A DNA stretch of 64,000 bases from Prorocentrum cordatum. Taxonomy: Eukaryota > Sar > Dinophyceae > Prorocentrales > Prorocentraceae. The position numbers were made by a program, and so were the translations under genes. Below the pieces are notes generated by a model. It had not been told where the DNA came from. It was given only the letters and a program-made list of their open reading frames with translations, and searched no databases. The stretch covers positions 180,259-244,258 of the forward strand of contig CAUYUJ010015296.1 in NCBI GenBank assembly GCA_963575745.1, read 5' to 3'. Of the stretch, positions 30,285-41,806 are shown in pieces. Numbering within the stretch: position 1 is the stretch's first letter; the number at the start of each line of letters is the position of its first letter.

Positions 30285-30485
30285 TTCCAAAAATGGCATC
30301 GAATTGATATCTCTTCCTCGGCGGAAGGCAGCGGAAGGGCGGCGGAAGGTCGGCGAAAGTAAAAAGAGGCCGCCTCCGCCGGCGGAAGGGTGGCGGAAGG
30401 CTGGCGGAAGGCGGCGGAAGTAAAAGATGCGCCACCAGGATATGAAAACGCTTTTTGGGTTCAGGGTTTCCGAAATCGCCCGTGT
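30285..30485. repeat. Dispersed repeat R, copy 1 (GGCGGAAG words)
   Basis: GATATCTCTTCC, GGCGGAAGG tandem words, GAGGCCGCCTCCGCCGGCGG and CGCTTTTTGGGTTCAGG occur in the same order at 62295-62520. Both copies are followed by TCC-rich DNA. Confidence 0.7.
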
Positions 30486-30486
30486 A

Positions 30487-30890
30487 TCCTCCTCCTCCTC
30501 CTCCTCCGCCTCCTCATCCTCCTCCGCCTCCTCCTCCTCCGCCTCCTCCTCCTGCTCCTCCTCCTCCGCCTCCCCTCCTCCTCCTCCTCCTCCTCCTCCT
30601 CCTCCTCCTCCTCCTCCTCCTCCTCCTCCTCCTCCTCCTCCTCCTCCTCCTCCTCCTCCCCTCCTCCTCCTCCCTCCTCCTCCTCCTCCTCCTCCTCCTC
30701 CTCCCTCCTCCTCCTCCTCCTCCTCCTCCTCCTCCATCTCCTCCTCCTCCTCCTCCTCCTCCCCCTCCTCCTTCTCCTCTCCTCCTCCTCCTCCTCCTCC
30801 TCCTCCTTCTCCTCCTCCTCCCCTCTCCTCCCCCTCCTCCTCCCCCTCCCCATTCTCTTCCTCATCCTGCCTAAGTGCTGCTTGCTCCTC
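30487..30890. repeat. (TCC)n array
   Basis: About 400 bp of TCC triplets with rare interruptions. Pro/Ser/Leu (plus strand) and Glu/Gly/Arg (minus strand) frames are artefacts. Confidence 0.95.
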
Positions 30891-30902
30891 CTGCTTCACC
30901 GA

Positions 30903-30990
30903 GGCACGGCGCGCGGGCCTGCGACGCGCAGGGCCGGGTCATGGCCGAGGCGGTCCCCGACAGCGACGAGGGCACCTGCGAGGCTCGAAG
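30903..30990 (+). CDS. Scramblase/LURP-one-like gene, putative exon 4
   Basis: Between two TCC arrays one short unique block codes ACDAQGRVMAEAVPDSDEGT in the frame open from 30875. The D..GRVMAEA strand is characteristic of the LURP-one/scramblase core. The upstream CTTCACCGAG could be the acceptor. Islands of coding sequence between long microsatellites fit a split gene. Confidence 0.4.
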
Positions 30991-31019
30991 AAAAAAGCAC
31001 GGCGTGAGCATACACTTCC

Positions 31020-31400
31020 TCCTCCGCCTCCCCTCCTCTCCCCTCCTCCCCCTCCTCCTCCCCTCCTCCTCCTCCTCCCTCCTCCTCCTCCTCCTCCTCC
31101 TCCTCCTCCTCCTCCTCCTCCTCCTCCTCCTCCTCCTCCTCCTCCTCCGCCTCCTCCTCCTCCTCCTCCTCCTCCTCCTCCTCCTCCTCCTCCCTCCCCC
31201 CCTCTCATCCCTGCCTTTCTTCCTTCCTGCTCTCCATGCTCCTCTTCCTTCTCACCTCTCCTCCTGCCTTCTTCTCCATTCTTCCGCCTCCCTGCCTTCC
31301 TTCCTGGCTCCTCCTCCTCCTCCTCCTCCTCCTCAGCCTCCTCCTCCTCCTCCTCCTTCTCCTCCTCCTCCTCCTCCTCCTCCTCCCCCTCCTCCTCTCC
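31020..31400. repeat. (TCC)n array, second block
   Basis: TCC triplets at 31040-31195 and 31305-31400, separated by mixed pyrimidines. Confidence 0.95.
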
Positions 31401-31407
31401 TCAAGAG

Positions 31408-31592
31408 GGAGAGCAGTCGTAAACATATACTTTCAGAGCCCGGCGCGGATTTCTTGGATCTGCACTGGATCGCCTGGCCGCGCCGCCCATGGCGGCCTCC
31501 TCGCGCCAGGGAGGGGGCCCCGCGCCAGTCCGAGGAATCCGCGCGGAGCGCTGGAAGTCTAGGTTTGCGCAGTTTTTTCTCCCCTACGGTCA
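31408..31592. mobile_element. MITE family M, copy 6
   Basis: CGGCGCGGATTTCTTGGATC at the left pairs with AGGAATCCGCGCGGAGC at the right. The centre is CTCGCGCCAGGGAGGG. It sits at the 3' border of the TCC array. Confidence 0.65.
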
Positions 31593-31745
31593 GAAAGACA
31601 CTTATCGGGTTGGGAGGATGAGGCTGGGAGAAATGATCAGATCGTCAGTTTTATCGCGCATGTTGGAGGTGCTTACTACATAATCGTACCCTGTACCTTC
31701 CCAACCCGCTCCTCCCTGCACGATAGCTGTCTCTCTCACACGTAG

Positions 31746-31852
31746 AGGTGACGGTCTACCCGAACGTGGATTCGGGGCTGATCATCCTCGCCCTGCTCGC
31801 GATCGACAAGATGGAGCGGGCCGCGCCCGGTGTGGGGGCGCTCGCTCGCTGA
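31746..31852 (+). CDS. Scramblase/LURP-one-like gene, putative last exon
   Basis: A good acceptor (CTCTCTCACACGTAG, ending 31745) precedes GTGACGGTCTACCCG. The frame reads VTVYPNVDSGLIILALLAID, then KMERAAPGVGALAR and TGA at 31850-31852. The V.VYP.VD.GLII.ALLAID motif is the hydrophobic C-terminal strand/helix of LURP-one and scramblase-like proteins, and dinoflagellate members end shortly after it. This is the strongest piece of the gene. Confidence 0.55.
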
Positions 31853-31889
31853 GGTCGCCTCCTCTTTCCCTGCTGTGGCTGGGGGGAAG

Positions 31890-32240
31890 AAGAGGGGGAG
31901 GAGGAGGAGGAGGAGAGAGGTGGCCGCCAAGGTGTGAGGAGGGAGGATGCAGGAGGAGGGAGACGGAGGGAGGGAGGCAAGGAGGGACGAGGAGAGATGA
32001 GGAGGAGGAGGAGGAGGAGGAGGAGGAGGAGGAGGAGGAGGAGGACAAGGATGAGGATGAGGAGAAGGAGGAGAAGGATGAGTAGGACGAGGAGGAGGAG
32101 GAGGAGAAAGAGGAGGTGGCGGGCGGCGGAGGGAGAGGACGGAGGATGCAGGGGGCTGGGAGGGAATGGGAAAAAGGGATGGAGGAGGGGGCCGCCCAGG
32201 AGGAGCACGGAGGAGGGAGGAGGGTCCAAGAACAAAAAAT
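31890..32240. repeat. (GGA)n purine array
   Basis: GGA/GAG triplets, densest at 31995-32045 and 32085-32115. Opposite strand sense to the TCC arrays 0.5-1.4 kb upstream. Confidence 0.9.
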
Positions 32241-32400
32241 GGCGTAAGCATGAAATCTTTGAGGTCCGCGCGGGTTTCTTCGATCTGTGTTGGGCCCCCT
32301 GGTGGCGCTACGCGCGCCAGGTATTGGGGTGCAGCGCCGATCCAGCAAATCCGCGCGGAGCTCTGAGGAGTTGTGCTTAACCAGTGGTTTTGTTTCTCGG
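32226..32400. mobile_element. MITE family M, copy 7, inside a GGA array
   Basis: GAGGTCCGCGCGGGTTTCTT (left) pairs with AGCAAATCCGCGCGGAGCTC (right). GGA repeats lie on both sides, so it probably inserted into one array. Confidence 0.65.
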
Positions 32401-32525
32401 GGGGAGGAGGAGAGGAGGAGGAGGAGGAGGAGGAGGAGGAGGAGGAGGAGGAAGAGGAGGAGGATCAGAAGGAGGAGGAGACGGAGGAGGAGGAGAAGGA
32501 GGAGGAGGAGGAGGAGGAGAAGGAT
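32401..32525. repeat. (GGA)n array, continuation
   Basis: GGAGGAGGA triplets with few interruptions. Confidence 0.95.
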
Positions 32526-33246
32526 GACGAGGCGCACGTGAAGAGGAACACCGCAGCATCTTTACCATCCCCCATCTCTCTTCCATCATCCAGCCTATCA
32601 AGACCGGTCAGCAGCAAGCAGGTACGACTGGGGCATTAGTTGCACCACGCCGTCGCCTACTAGGACGAGCCCAACCATGCCTCCGCCACCTCTAACCTGC
32701 ATCTCGCAGGGAGCGGAGGTGGGACAGCCGACCGCCCCATCGAGCGCCCTCTCAGCCCGCAGCCCCTCCCAAGCCCACTGCCGACGGTGGGACATGGAGG
32801 GAAGCGCTGGGATTACGGCCATCAGCACCCTGCTCCGACGGTCGCTTCAAAGCCCGCTGCCAGCGATGCGACACGCGGCGGCCATCTCACGACAACCATC
32901 CGTTCGACGCCCACCCACCACCAGTCCACGCTATCCACCTATGCCATTTAATACACGGTACAGGGAGTCAATTACTGAACACTCCCCCCCAAAAAAACTC
33001 TACGTTGGCATGCGCGGGGGAGACTGCGGTCGAAGTGCACCTCATCAGACCCACTGCCAACTTTGAACATTGGGGGGAGGGGGAGGCGTTGGCAGATGAA
33101 TGCGGCACGAATGTTCGCTAATTTGTTCCGAGGCCTATATGTCGACAGCCTTGCCATCCACCTCTCCGACGCTTACTGCCAGCGTCAGGACTTGGAGAAA
33201 ACACGGCGCCATGCCAGCACCACCTCCCCCGAAGCAGCGTCCAAAA
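32526..33246. other. No gene supported
   Basis: C-rich sequence with short open frames; nothing domain-like. Confidence 0.35.
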
Positions 33247-33452
33247 CACTACGTTTAAGTCGGGCGTGTCCCCCTACATGGGGATCTTCGACGACAAATA
33301 AGACTACCCCCAAAGTGGTCCAAACATATTCAAGAAATAGTCTGGGGACTATTTTTTGAGTATTTGTTGACCATTTGGGAATATTTGTTTAGTATTTTTA
33401 ACGTTTTACCCAAAATCCCCCTGTATGGGGACACGCCCGACTTAACACTACG
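33247..33452. mobile_element. MITE, 192 bp, with target duplication CACTACG
   Basis: The element 33254-33445 has inverted ends of about 31 bp with two mismatches: TTAAGTCGGGCGTGTCCCC at the left and its inverse at the right. The direct repeat CACTACG flanks it (33247-33253 and 33446-33452). The interior is AT-rich (TATTTGTTTAGTATTTTTAACG) and non-coding. This has the shape of a non-autonomous cut-and-paste element. Confidence 0.85.
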
Positions 33453-33459
33453 CCGACAT

Positions 33460-35040
33460 CCACGAGGCGCCCTCAACCGCGCCACACTTCCCAACTTGTT
33501 CCGCAAAGTGGGAGAACAGCTCGCCCCGTACTTCTGCCCAGCTAACGCCTGCAGCTCGCGAACACTTCCTCAGCCAAATGCCAGCTGCCTGTATTGGGAC
33601 ATGCGGCGGCCATCCGTGACGACATCGCACCTATGCCTTCCATCACGAACCCACAGCTCCCATGCCTTTTGCCAGCCTCAGGATAGAGACGAGGAACAGA
33701 TACCAGACGAGCACAGTGCGGCCGCCTCGAAACCAACTGCCGGCGATGGGGCATGCGGCAGCCGCCACGACCACAACCTCCATTCCGACTACGCCCCAAC
33801 CTCCAATCCTGCCACCCACCCCTCCCAGCCATACTGCCAGCGTCAGGACATGGAGCGGGAACAGAAAGCAAGGAATATACGGATATCTCGACCAGCTCGC
33901 CCAAGAACCTAGAGTTCGGGCAAGAAGTATGTCGGGATATGACACGACCGGATAGGATGCGTAGACGAGCGATAAGGCCGCACAGTGAGCAGGAACAGTA
34001 TCTACAGCGTCATATCCCCATCGCCTTCCCTCCCCCCTTGATAGAGCAGCGGGCTAGAGCCCAGGTTCTCAGCGCGGACTCGGCTCAAGGACCTCGTAGG
34101 AACCAAGAGCTTGAACAACGTGCGCTATGGCCGGGGCTAATCGGCCACCGAACCCTACGCCGCCCGACCATGCCATGGAGCAGCCGCGAGACATTGGACG
34201 GAAAAGGATCTGCGAGGCGACCTGCATCAATACGGCTACTGGAGGATGAGGAACGGCTCGGCTATTACACCAAAGTTCGCGATGGCCGACAAAATCAGGA
34301 CAGCCATCCACACATCCTACAAGCACACCGGCACCATCAATGCCGAGCGCATCAGGGCCATCGAGCAGCTCGGCAACCCGTTACGACATCATAATGCACC
34401 GGAGCGAGCAGGATCCGAGCCTACCACCACAGGGCACGCAGCACAGGATACCAAAACAAGTACGGGGACCCACACTACGCCCTCACCTACATCCCCAACG
34501 AGGACTGAAGACTGGAGGTCGGAACCGTCGAACTCTGCAGGCGGAAATGACAGAAATCGCAGTCCCAAGTGGCACCCCAGCAGCTCGCCACCGAGCGCAC
34601 GCACATCGCAGTTTTCTGGGGCCCGACTGTCCCGGCACCCAAGGTGGTGGAGCGCTGCAGCCAAACGCTCTCGATCACCTCGCCACCTTGGCATACCTAC
34701 CAGCGACTGGCTACGGCTGGCAAAGTAATGTCCGCGAGCGTATGGGGGAGCCATTGAGGCAATACTTGTATTACCATACTACCGTTCTGGAGACTGCATT
34801 CTCTTGGGACGGCACTGGCTCATGCGCCCACAGCTGATCCCCTTATACCAGGACGTCATCAGGTACACCGACACGTACGACGCGGAAGGAGCACAGGCTG
34901 GATACAGAAGACCTTGCAATACCCAGCTCCTAATAGCAGCATCACGGGCCAGGGCAAGACAGCTCGCTGAGCGGGGCACACCCTTGCTGGCGCTGGCCAA
35001 CCCACTCAAGTGCCACAAGCCACAACGACAATGAGTGGGC
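33460..35040 (+). pseudogene. Frame-broken coding sequence, unknown
   Basis: Protein-like segments in changing frames: MADKIRTAIHTSYKHTGTIN (about 34282), LDHLATLAYLPATGYGWQSN (34667), RERMGEPLRQYLYYHTTVLE (34735) and LIPLYQDVIRYTDTYDAEGA (34836). Natural-looking composition, no family recognised. Either a decayed gene or unrecognised introns. Confidence 0.3.
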
Positions 35041-35199
35041 CAACCTCAAGAATCCACAGCGCGCACATGACACGGGCTACCAAATGCCGAACCTTCGAGG
35101 CAAGGGAGCGGAAGACGACCCACGGCAACCGCACTCAGCAACACTGAGGGCCTCGCGTCGACCTCGCGCACCTGGCCACGGCGCCAGGCTACAACTTGC

Positions 35200-38100
35200 T
35201 CGTGCCTTCGGAAGCGAGGGCGACATGCATGTGCCTGAGGGGCATCATCGAACCACGTGAGCCAATGCTATGCGCCCCGCCGCCGACGTCTACATCATTC
35301 CCGAGGACATATACCGCGTCTCTTCGCAGACCAACGGAGGCCCACACACGCTTCCTGGGGGCTCGACAGTACACCAGGCACCACTCATCCTACAGGCTCC
35401 CCACGGGTCCAGAGCAACCAATGGCGGCGATCCCTTGATCGGGGGGGGGGGGGGGGGCAACCTACCTGCGCGACCAGCAGAGTCTGGAGAACTCGATCAC
35501 ACGGAGCCCTTGCCAGTACAAAGTGACGCAGCAATTGACGCAACGGACGACGCTGGCACGACATCGCGCCCTGGGAAACCGACGGCGCGGGCGACGTCGA
35601 GATGGAGCCCGCGCCTCCCATTTGAGCCGCGACTGTCGCAAGACTGATCAAGAACGCCGCGCCGTGGCAAGCGCCCACGCTGTAAGGAAACCTGGGGGGG
35701 GGGGCTTCGGTGAGATTGAGATGGCCGCTTCCGGCGCAACCAGTGAGGAGTGCAAGATAGAAGTGGGCAAGGAACTGAAGGAGCTTCGCGAGCACATGCG
35801 AACTCAACCAGTTAGGGTACCACGGGCAGCTCAACCGATCAGGGCCCCGCACAGATGCCCAGAGTTCAGCGAGCGGCCCATCGGCCCGACCGATCGCAAA
35901 CCATTTGCGTCTGCGCAGGCCGAGGCGAGGAGGGCGCATGCCTTGCTTCATTGCCATCAAGCCGGGGGCACCGCGGTGGCACCCATAGCGAAGCCAGCGC
36001 CCGCGACTGCCCCGCGATGGGCGACGGGCCCAACTGCCGCGCAACAGCTCATCGGCCAGACGCCCAGAAACAATCCGCGCGCCCGCGTAGCACCACTGAT
36101 CTACGAGCCAGCCGCGCCGAAGAATGAACCGTCCAAGCTAGACTGCTGGATGCTATCGCTGTTAGAGCGCGGAATAACACTGCCGCGCCGGCGGGCGGCC
36201 TGCCCCCGCGACGACGCCGCGCGCGCCTGCTGCCGCAGCCCCCAGAATCGCGAGTCAACGCGGGCATGCCCAGAGCTGAAATCTACGATCGCCCATGAAC
36301 CTGGCAACAGACAAGAAAGAAACCTTCCGCGACGCGAACGAGACTGCGGGCGACTTCGTCATCGGCAGAGCTTCTCCCTCCAAGATCTAGGGCGACGAGC
36401 CTGGGCCGCCGCTGCCACCAGGCCCGCCGCTTCCGAAAGCCATCGAGCTAGTCGACGTCGCGCCGCCCGAGGCGACGCACGTGGCGCGACGCGGGAAACC
36501 AGCGCGGCCACGGCCCCGGTTTCTGCAAGAACAGCGCCTTCGCCATCTACCAGCTCAGCCGCTGGGGCCCACGCCCCCCATCGGCAAGCATGAAATATGG
36601 GCAGGACCTCCTACAGGCAGCCCAAGTCGCGAAGGACATCGCCAGGGACCTGCTCACGGGCCACGCGCGGGCGCCGCGCTGGCGCGGCCCCGGCGCATGC
36701 AGGGCGGCGCGGACAAGCTGCGCGCCGAAGGCAACCAACCAGGAGATATCAACCACGCACCGGCGCCGAGCACCAACCGCCCGATCGCGATGCGCAGGGG
36801 GCCCAGCTCGAGATAGTTCGTAGACGGAAACCCTCTGGGCGGCAAGTGCGACGTGCGCAGATGAACCGACCTATACCGCGATGGCGCCGAGTGGACCGAC
36901 GTCTTCGAACCGTTTTCACCACGGGGCCCTCGCCGCCGACGGCCCGCATTTTCTCAAGGCGCGCAACGCATGCGCCTTCGCGCTCAAGGTGCCATCTATT
37001 GGGGCGCCAGCGGAGGCGCCGCATGCGATCGAAGCGCAGCAGGCGCAGCCTACCTACAAGGAGATCACCCACTGACCGCGCCTGGCCGCCTACGCACAAG
37101 GCACCGCAGATCGTCGTCCCACAGTGGGCCCAAACGCCCAATGCGTCACCGCGCAGCGAGTCGCCAAGGACCCGCCAGAGCACGCGACACCTATGCGGCC
37201 TTTCTGGCGGCGCCGGACACGCGACCCCCACCGCCGCGGCCAAAGGAGGCACCGCCCACGCGCGACAGCATCCAGGCCGAGACTTCGAACGAAGCCACGG
37301 ACGCGAGCTGCGCGCCCGTCAGCGGCGCGGCTGCGAATAATGATGGCGATAGCAACCGCCGCGACGCCGTGGGCGTGCCGCCGCGTGCCAAAACTGAGGG
37401 CTACTTCCCCGTCGCCACGTCCTCCAGGACAGCGCTGGGCCACCTCGACGGCGACGTCGACCAGCCCCTCGCGGCGCGAGGGACTGGGCGACAGGGGACA
37501 AATGCGCAGATAAATGCCTACCTATCGCGTGGATCGAGCCGCCGCCCAGTCCAAGGGCGCGGGCCCCCGCCGGCTCCTGGGCCCGGGGGGAAGGTGCCTC
37601 GGACGACGCCACCCGCCAGGCACATGAGCGCGGCGTGAATCCACGGCTACCACTACTTCAGACAGAAGGCGTCGACCCCTACCATATGGTCGACCAGAGG
37701 GCGTACTTCTCCAGCATCGCCGACACCGTCGTCAGCTTCCGCCTCGCAGCGGAGACCGAGGACCTGAGCGATCGCCGCCGCACCGTACTGGACATCGCGC
37801 ACCGCGTCATTTTCCGCGAGAGGTCCGCGGGCAGCCGCGCCCTGCAGGCAGAAGTTCCCAGCCCCGCAGCAGACGCCAGATCCGGCGAGGGCATCCACGA
37901 CCATCGCCAGCGACTTGCCGAACCGACGTCATGCGCGACCATGACTCCGCCTCCCTGCTGCCACACCAAGGATGCGCGGAAACCGGGCGCCGAGAAGGAC
38001 GCGCGGAATCCAGGCGCCGGGAACGGCCACGGTTGCGGCTACGATCTCAGCTCATTTCCTAGCAACTCGCGGCCCCCTGCCCAGTGGCTGGGAGCAGGGC

Positions 38101-38520
38101 CCGTGGCTCGGGCCACCGTCGCCGCGAGGGGCACCAGCACCAATTCCAACTTCTCCCGGCGTCAACCTCTACAGCTGCAGCCGCCCACTGCGCGGCGCAG
38201 CCTTCCCGCATCCCTACAAATTCTGCTCCAAAGATGACGGACCACTACCCCGCTGGCTCCTATGTTTTCCGCAACTTTCGCCATTGCGCCACGCCTTCGC
38301 TACGCACTCACTGCCACCACGGCAGCAGCATCACAGGTTACTGCACGACGCGGCACCAACAACCCTCTATTGCGCGGCACGTGGTAGCGCATTCCAACTC
38401 CAGCACCACGGCTATTTCCACGACCGCAATCTCCTGTCTTCCGGGTACCTCGCCAATCTCCACCTCATGAACTCCTGGCGCGCAAGCCTCACCTTCGCAT
38501 GCCTCCACTGAGGCACGTCC
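35200..38520 (+). pseudogene. Long GC-rich decayed coding region, unknown
   Basis: Protein-like patches: CKIEVGKELKELREHMRTQP (about 35752), KYGQDLLQAAQVAKDIARDL (36592) and MVDQRAYFSSIADTVVSFRL, LAAETEDLSDRRRTVLDIAH (37687-37800). They lie in different frames among low-complexity Arg/Ala/Pro sequence. A polyguanine run (35440-35456) interrupts. No domain recognised. Confidence 0.25.
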
Positions 38521-39868
38521 AAGCACTCCTTAACGAATCCCTCCCTCATCTCCTCTTCTTGCAGCCACCCTCCACCTTTCGCCCACTAACCTCTTCCACC
38601 TTGCCCCACCGCCAGCCACTCACGTGGCAGGGAGGGAAGAAAAGGCACACCGGGGCGGGAAAGTGAAAACCAGCCCTGCTCGGCACAGGCCTCCAGGGGA
38701 AGGTATAGTTTCCCCTGGTTGCCGTGGACCAGACGGCGGCACGCACCTAAAGAGCCAGGCCGAGGAAGCTACCGTTTCCTCGCATCAGGTGGTGGTGGCT
38801 CCGCTTGGGCCATCCCCGCTCACCTGCCCTGTCGACTCCCGCCTTCGGCGTTCCCCCTCCTCCTCGCACTGGTGCCCGCACTGCAGCTTCTGCCAAGCTT
38901 AGCGCCCACGCCCTCTCCTTCCCCACCGCACGTACCTGCCTACACGGCCCACTCCCGCCGCGTGCCGCCGCGTCGCACAAACGCACAAAGACACACACAC
39001 ACACACACACACCGCACGTTTTCACCTCCGGACCTCGGGTGACAGGAGGACGGGCCCCCTCTCCAGGAGAGGTCAGTCGAGGTGGGCCTCCCCCTCCCCC
39101 CAGGGAGGGTGGGGCCTCCCGTTTATCCTTCCCGTTTATCTCTCCCGTCACCTCTTGGTCACGGTTTTTCTTCCCTTCCCGCTGGCGCACCGGCGGGAGG
39201 GGTCGAAGGCACCAGTTTCCATCAAGAGAAAAGTCCGCATCACCGAGCCACCGAGGAGGAGGAGGCGGAGGCGGAGGGGACATGAAGGGAGGGAGGGCGG
39301 GAGGAGAGAGAAAGGGGATGGTGGAGGAGGAGGAGGAGGACCAAAGCTGACCCAATATGGTTTCAATGAAGACAGCCAAGAACGGCAGAGCGGATTCTCG
39401 TTCTGCCGTTTTTGGTTGTGCTCGCTGAACAAACAAACCCAACATGCATCGACCATGCTGCAACAAGGCCCCTTCCGGGGGAAGAGGAGAAGGAGGAGGA
39501 GGAGGAGGAGGAGAAAAAGAAGTGGAAGGGGAGGGGGGAGGAGGTGGGAGTTTACGCCATCTTCTCCGCCTAGTCGGCTTTCGGGCCGGGTGAACCTCCG
39601 TCTTGGCAGCTGTATGAGTAGCGAATTGGAAGCTCACGCGCTGATTTCCGCTGGGGCACCCCTCAATTTCGAAACCAATCTAGAAATTCGTTTCTTATGT
39701 CAGGTAGGGCGCGCCCTGTGATTGTCCCAGGAAGGGGTGAATGAGGGTTACGAACCCCCCCTGCCCCCCTCCACCCCTTTCCCCCCCATGCTCCCCCAGT
39801 GCCCCCCGTCTCCCAGCGCAAGTGGGAAAGCGTGTGTTGTCACTCCCCCCTCCCCCTCGCGACGGCAA

Positions 39869-39927
<59 letters not shown>

Positions 39928-40088
39928 CGGCGCATCGTCTCCGTTTGCCGGCGCGGTGGAAGGGGGCGGGGGGGGGAGGGGGGGCCCCAGGTGTGCAGCG
40001 CCACCCTCCGGCTGCGTACGTAGCATCGCGCGGACGTGTGCACCTGTTCCTTCGGCGAGGACCATCGATCAAGCAGTGGCGAAGCGTC
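38521..40088. other. No gene seen; microsatellites
   Basis: Contains (CA)n at 38990-39012, GGA-rich tracts at 39255-39345 and 39484-39545, C runs at 39758-39800 and (GAC)n at 39869-39925. Confidence 0.5.
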
Positions 40089-40089
40089 C

Positions 40090-40275
40090 TGATTCGCCTA
40101 TATCCCTACTAATCAATTGTCTAAGAACCTTTTGTGGTTTCCGCGAAATGTTCTTAGAACATTTCTTGTGGATATTGTCTTGTTTTAACACATGGGTGTA
40201 TGTTATAAGAACCTTGTTTTGTTCTTAGAACATTTGGGGGTTCTACGATCATTTCGTGGTAGGACTATAGGAATG
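40090..40275. repeat. Low-GC palindrome cluster
   Basis: Two copies of GTTCTTAGAACATTT (near 40149 and 40219), the first within the near-perfect palindrome AAATGTTCTTAGAACATTT, plus AAGAACCTT words. The AT-rich island contrasts with GC-rich flanks. Possibly an old MITE. Confidence 0.45.
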
Positions 40276-41537
40276 CCGGGACGCTCGGTCCCTGCTTAAA
40301 TCGAGGAGCATCCTCGACCATCTGGCCCCCCAAAAAACACGAAACCGACAACAAAAACACAGGGAATGGACGTCCGAGCGATGGCCAGCGTCTGTTTCAG
40401 CCAAGCGCCCGTGACACCTGGCCTGTCTAACATCATCATCTTTGTCCCGCATGTTCTCCCCATGATCATCGTCGCCAGCAGCCCCCTCCCCACGATCACC
40501 CTACGTCTGGCACTTCGGAGTGGCGCTGCTCCCCTCGGCGGAATCTGACGCGGGCCTGCTCGAAGCGTCCGTGTGCCATCATGCCTTTCCTCCAGAGCCC
40601 CCTCCTCCTTGCCCTCCCGCTTTCCCGCACGGGGTTCCCCTCCTCGTCCTCCTCGTTCTTCCCTCCCCTCTCCTCCCAGCTCACACGTATCCCCTCTTCT
40701 GCTGTACTGCCTCCTCCTCCTCTCCATCCTCCTTCTCCTGCAGCTCCTCCTCATCCTCAATGTTTCCCCTCATGCCTCCTCCCTGCTCCGCTCTTGCCTT
40801 TCCCGCCATGTTCACTCCTCCTCCTCCTCCTCCTCCTCCTCCTCCTCCTCGTCATCCTGGTTCCCCCCCAGGGAGGCGGGAGTTGGAGAGAGGACGGGGA
40901 GGAGGGGATAAGGAGGGCGAGGGCGTGGATAAGGCGGACGGGGTGGGAGAAGGGGGAGTAAGAGGACTGTGCGCCAAAATGCAGGGCCGAGGACAGATCC
41001 GAGGGGGGGGGGGGGGAATGGCTGATGCGTAGCGCGCCCTCTTATTCGGTTTCAGCTGCGGGGGGGGGGGACGCATCACGCTGTGCGACAACGCCCCGTC
41101 GTGACGTGCTCGTGACGCCTCGCCGCGGCGGCGGCGTGTGGCGGTGGCGCTCCAGGCTGGAGCCCGCCGCTGGCGAGGCCGCGACGGGGACCGCACCCCC
41201 GTCACCGCAGGACGCGCCCACCTCAGGGGCAACGAAAGGGGGGGACAGGGGTAGGGATGAATGCATCGACCCCCAATCACCCATGGATCGCCGAGAGGGG
41301 CCCGATAGCCCCAACCTGCCCAGCCAGGTGCGGATGCACTCTCGGGGGCCTATTGCCGATCTTTCGGCGACGCATCGCCGATTCCAGGTCGTTGTTTTCC
41401 CCCGCGTGCACGTCCCCCCCCTGTCGCTGCCCCTCGCCAACACGCCCCGGGGTCGTTCGCCAGGGCGCGCGAGACGGCCCCCGCGCTGGGCGCGCCGCGG
41501 CCTGGGCGCGAGGGCGGATTCACGAGCGTCGGAGGTG
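40276..41537. other. No gene supported; TCC tract and G runs
   Basis: TCC-rich tract 40660-40860 and G runs at 40996 and 41060. GC-rich sequence up to the Copia insertion site may be host exon: a frame through 41460-41542 continues in protein-like sequence beyond the element (57538-57735). Confidence 0.3.
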
Positions 41538-41542
41538 TCCAG

Positions 41543-41806
41543 ACTTTAAGGGTAGCTCTTTGGGAGATGTTATAGTATCGGGAGCATAGCTCGCGCGCCG
41601 TTGCCTTTGGCTCAAGGCACGCGCGCCCTATTTGCCCGGACACCGCGAGTGTTCGCTATGTGCTGGAAAGACCGATACGTCGATCTTATCCTATCTTATC
41701 CGTCCATTCCTCTTACTGAACCACGTCAGTACGATACCGGACGCTATTTGCCATCCGATGTCTACGGAATCGGATGCTATTTGAGTTACCAGGCTCACTT
41801 TCGACT
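41543..41806 (+). repeat. Copia 5' LTR
   Basis: 264 bp beginning ACTTTAAGGGTAGCTCTTTG and ending CTCACTTTCGACT. Contains CTTATCCTATCTTATCC. The Gag-frame start codons available here (TTG 41601, ATG 41658) lie within the LTR. No obvious TATA box. Confidence 0.95.

Noticed and set aside
30427-31422. 331-codon Ser/Pro-rich frame and its Glu/Gly antisense partners
   Set aside because: Translation of TCC/GGA microsatellites.
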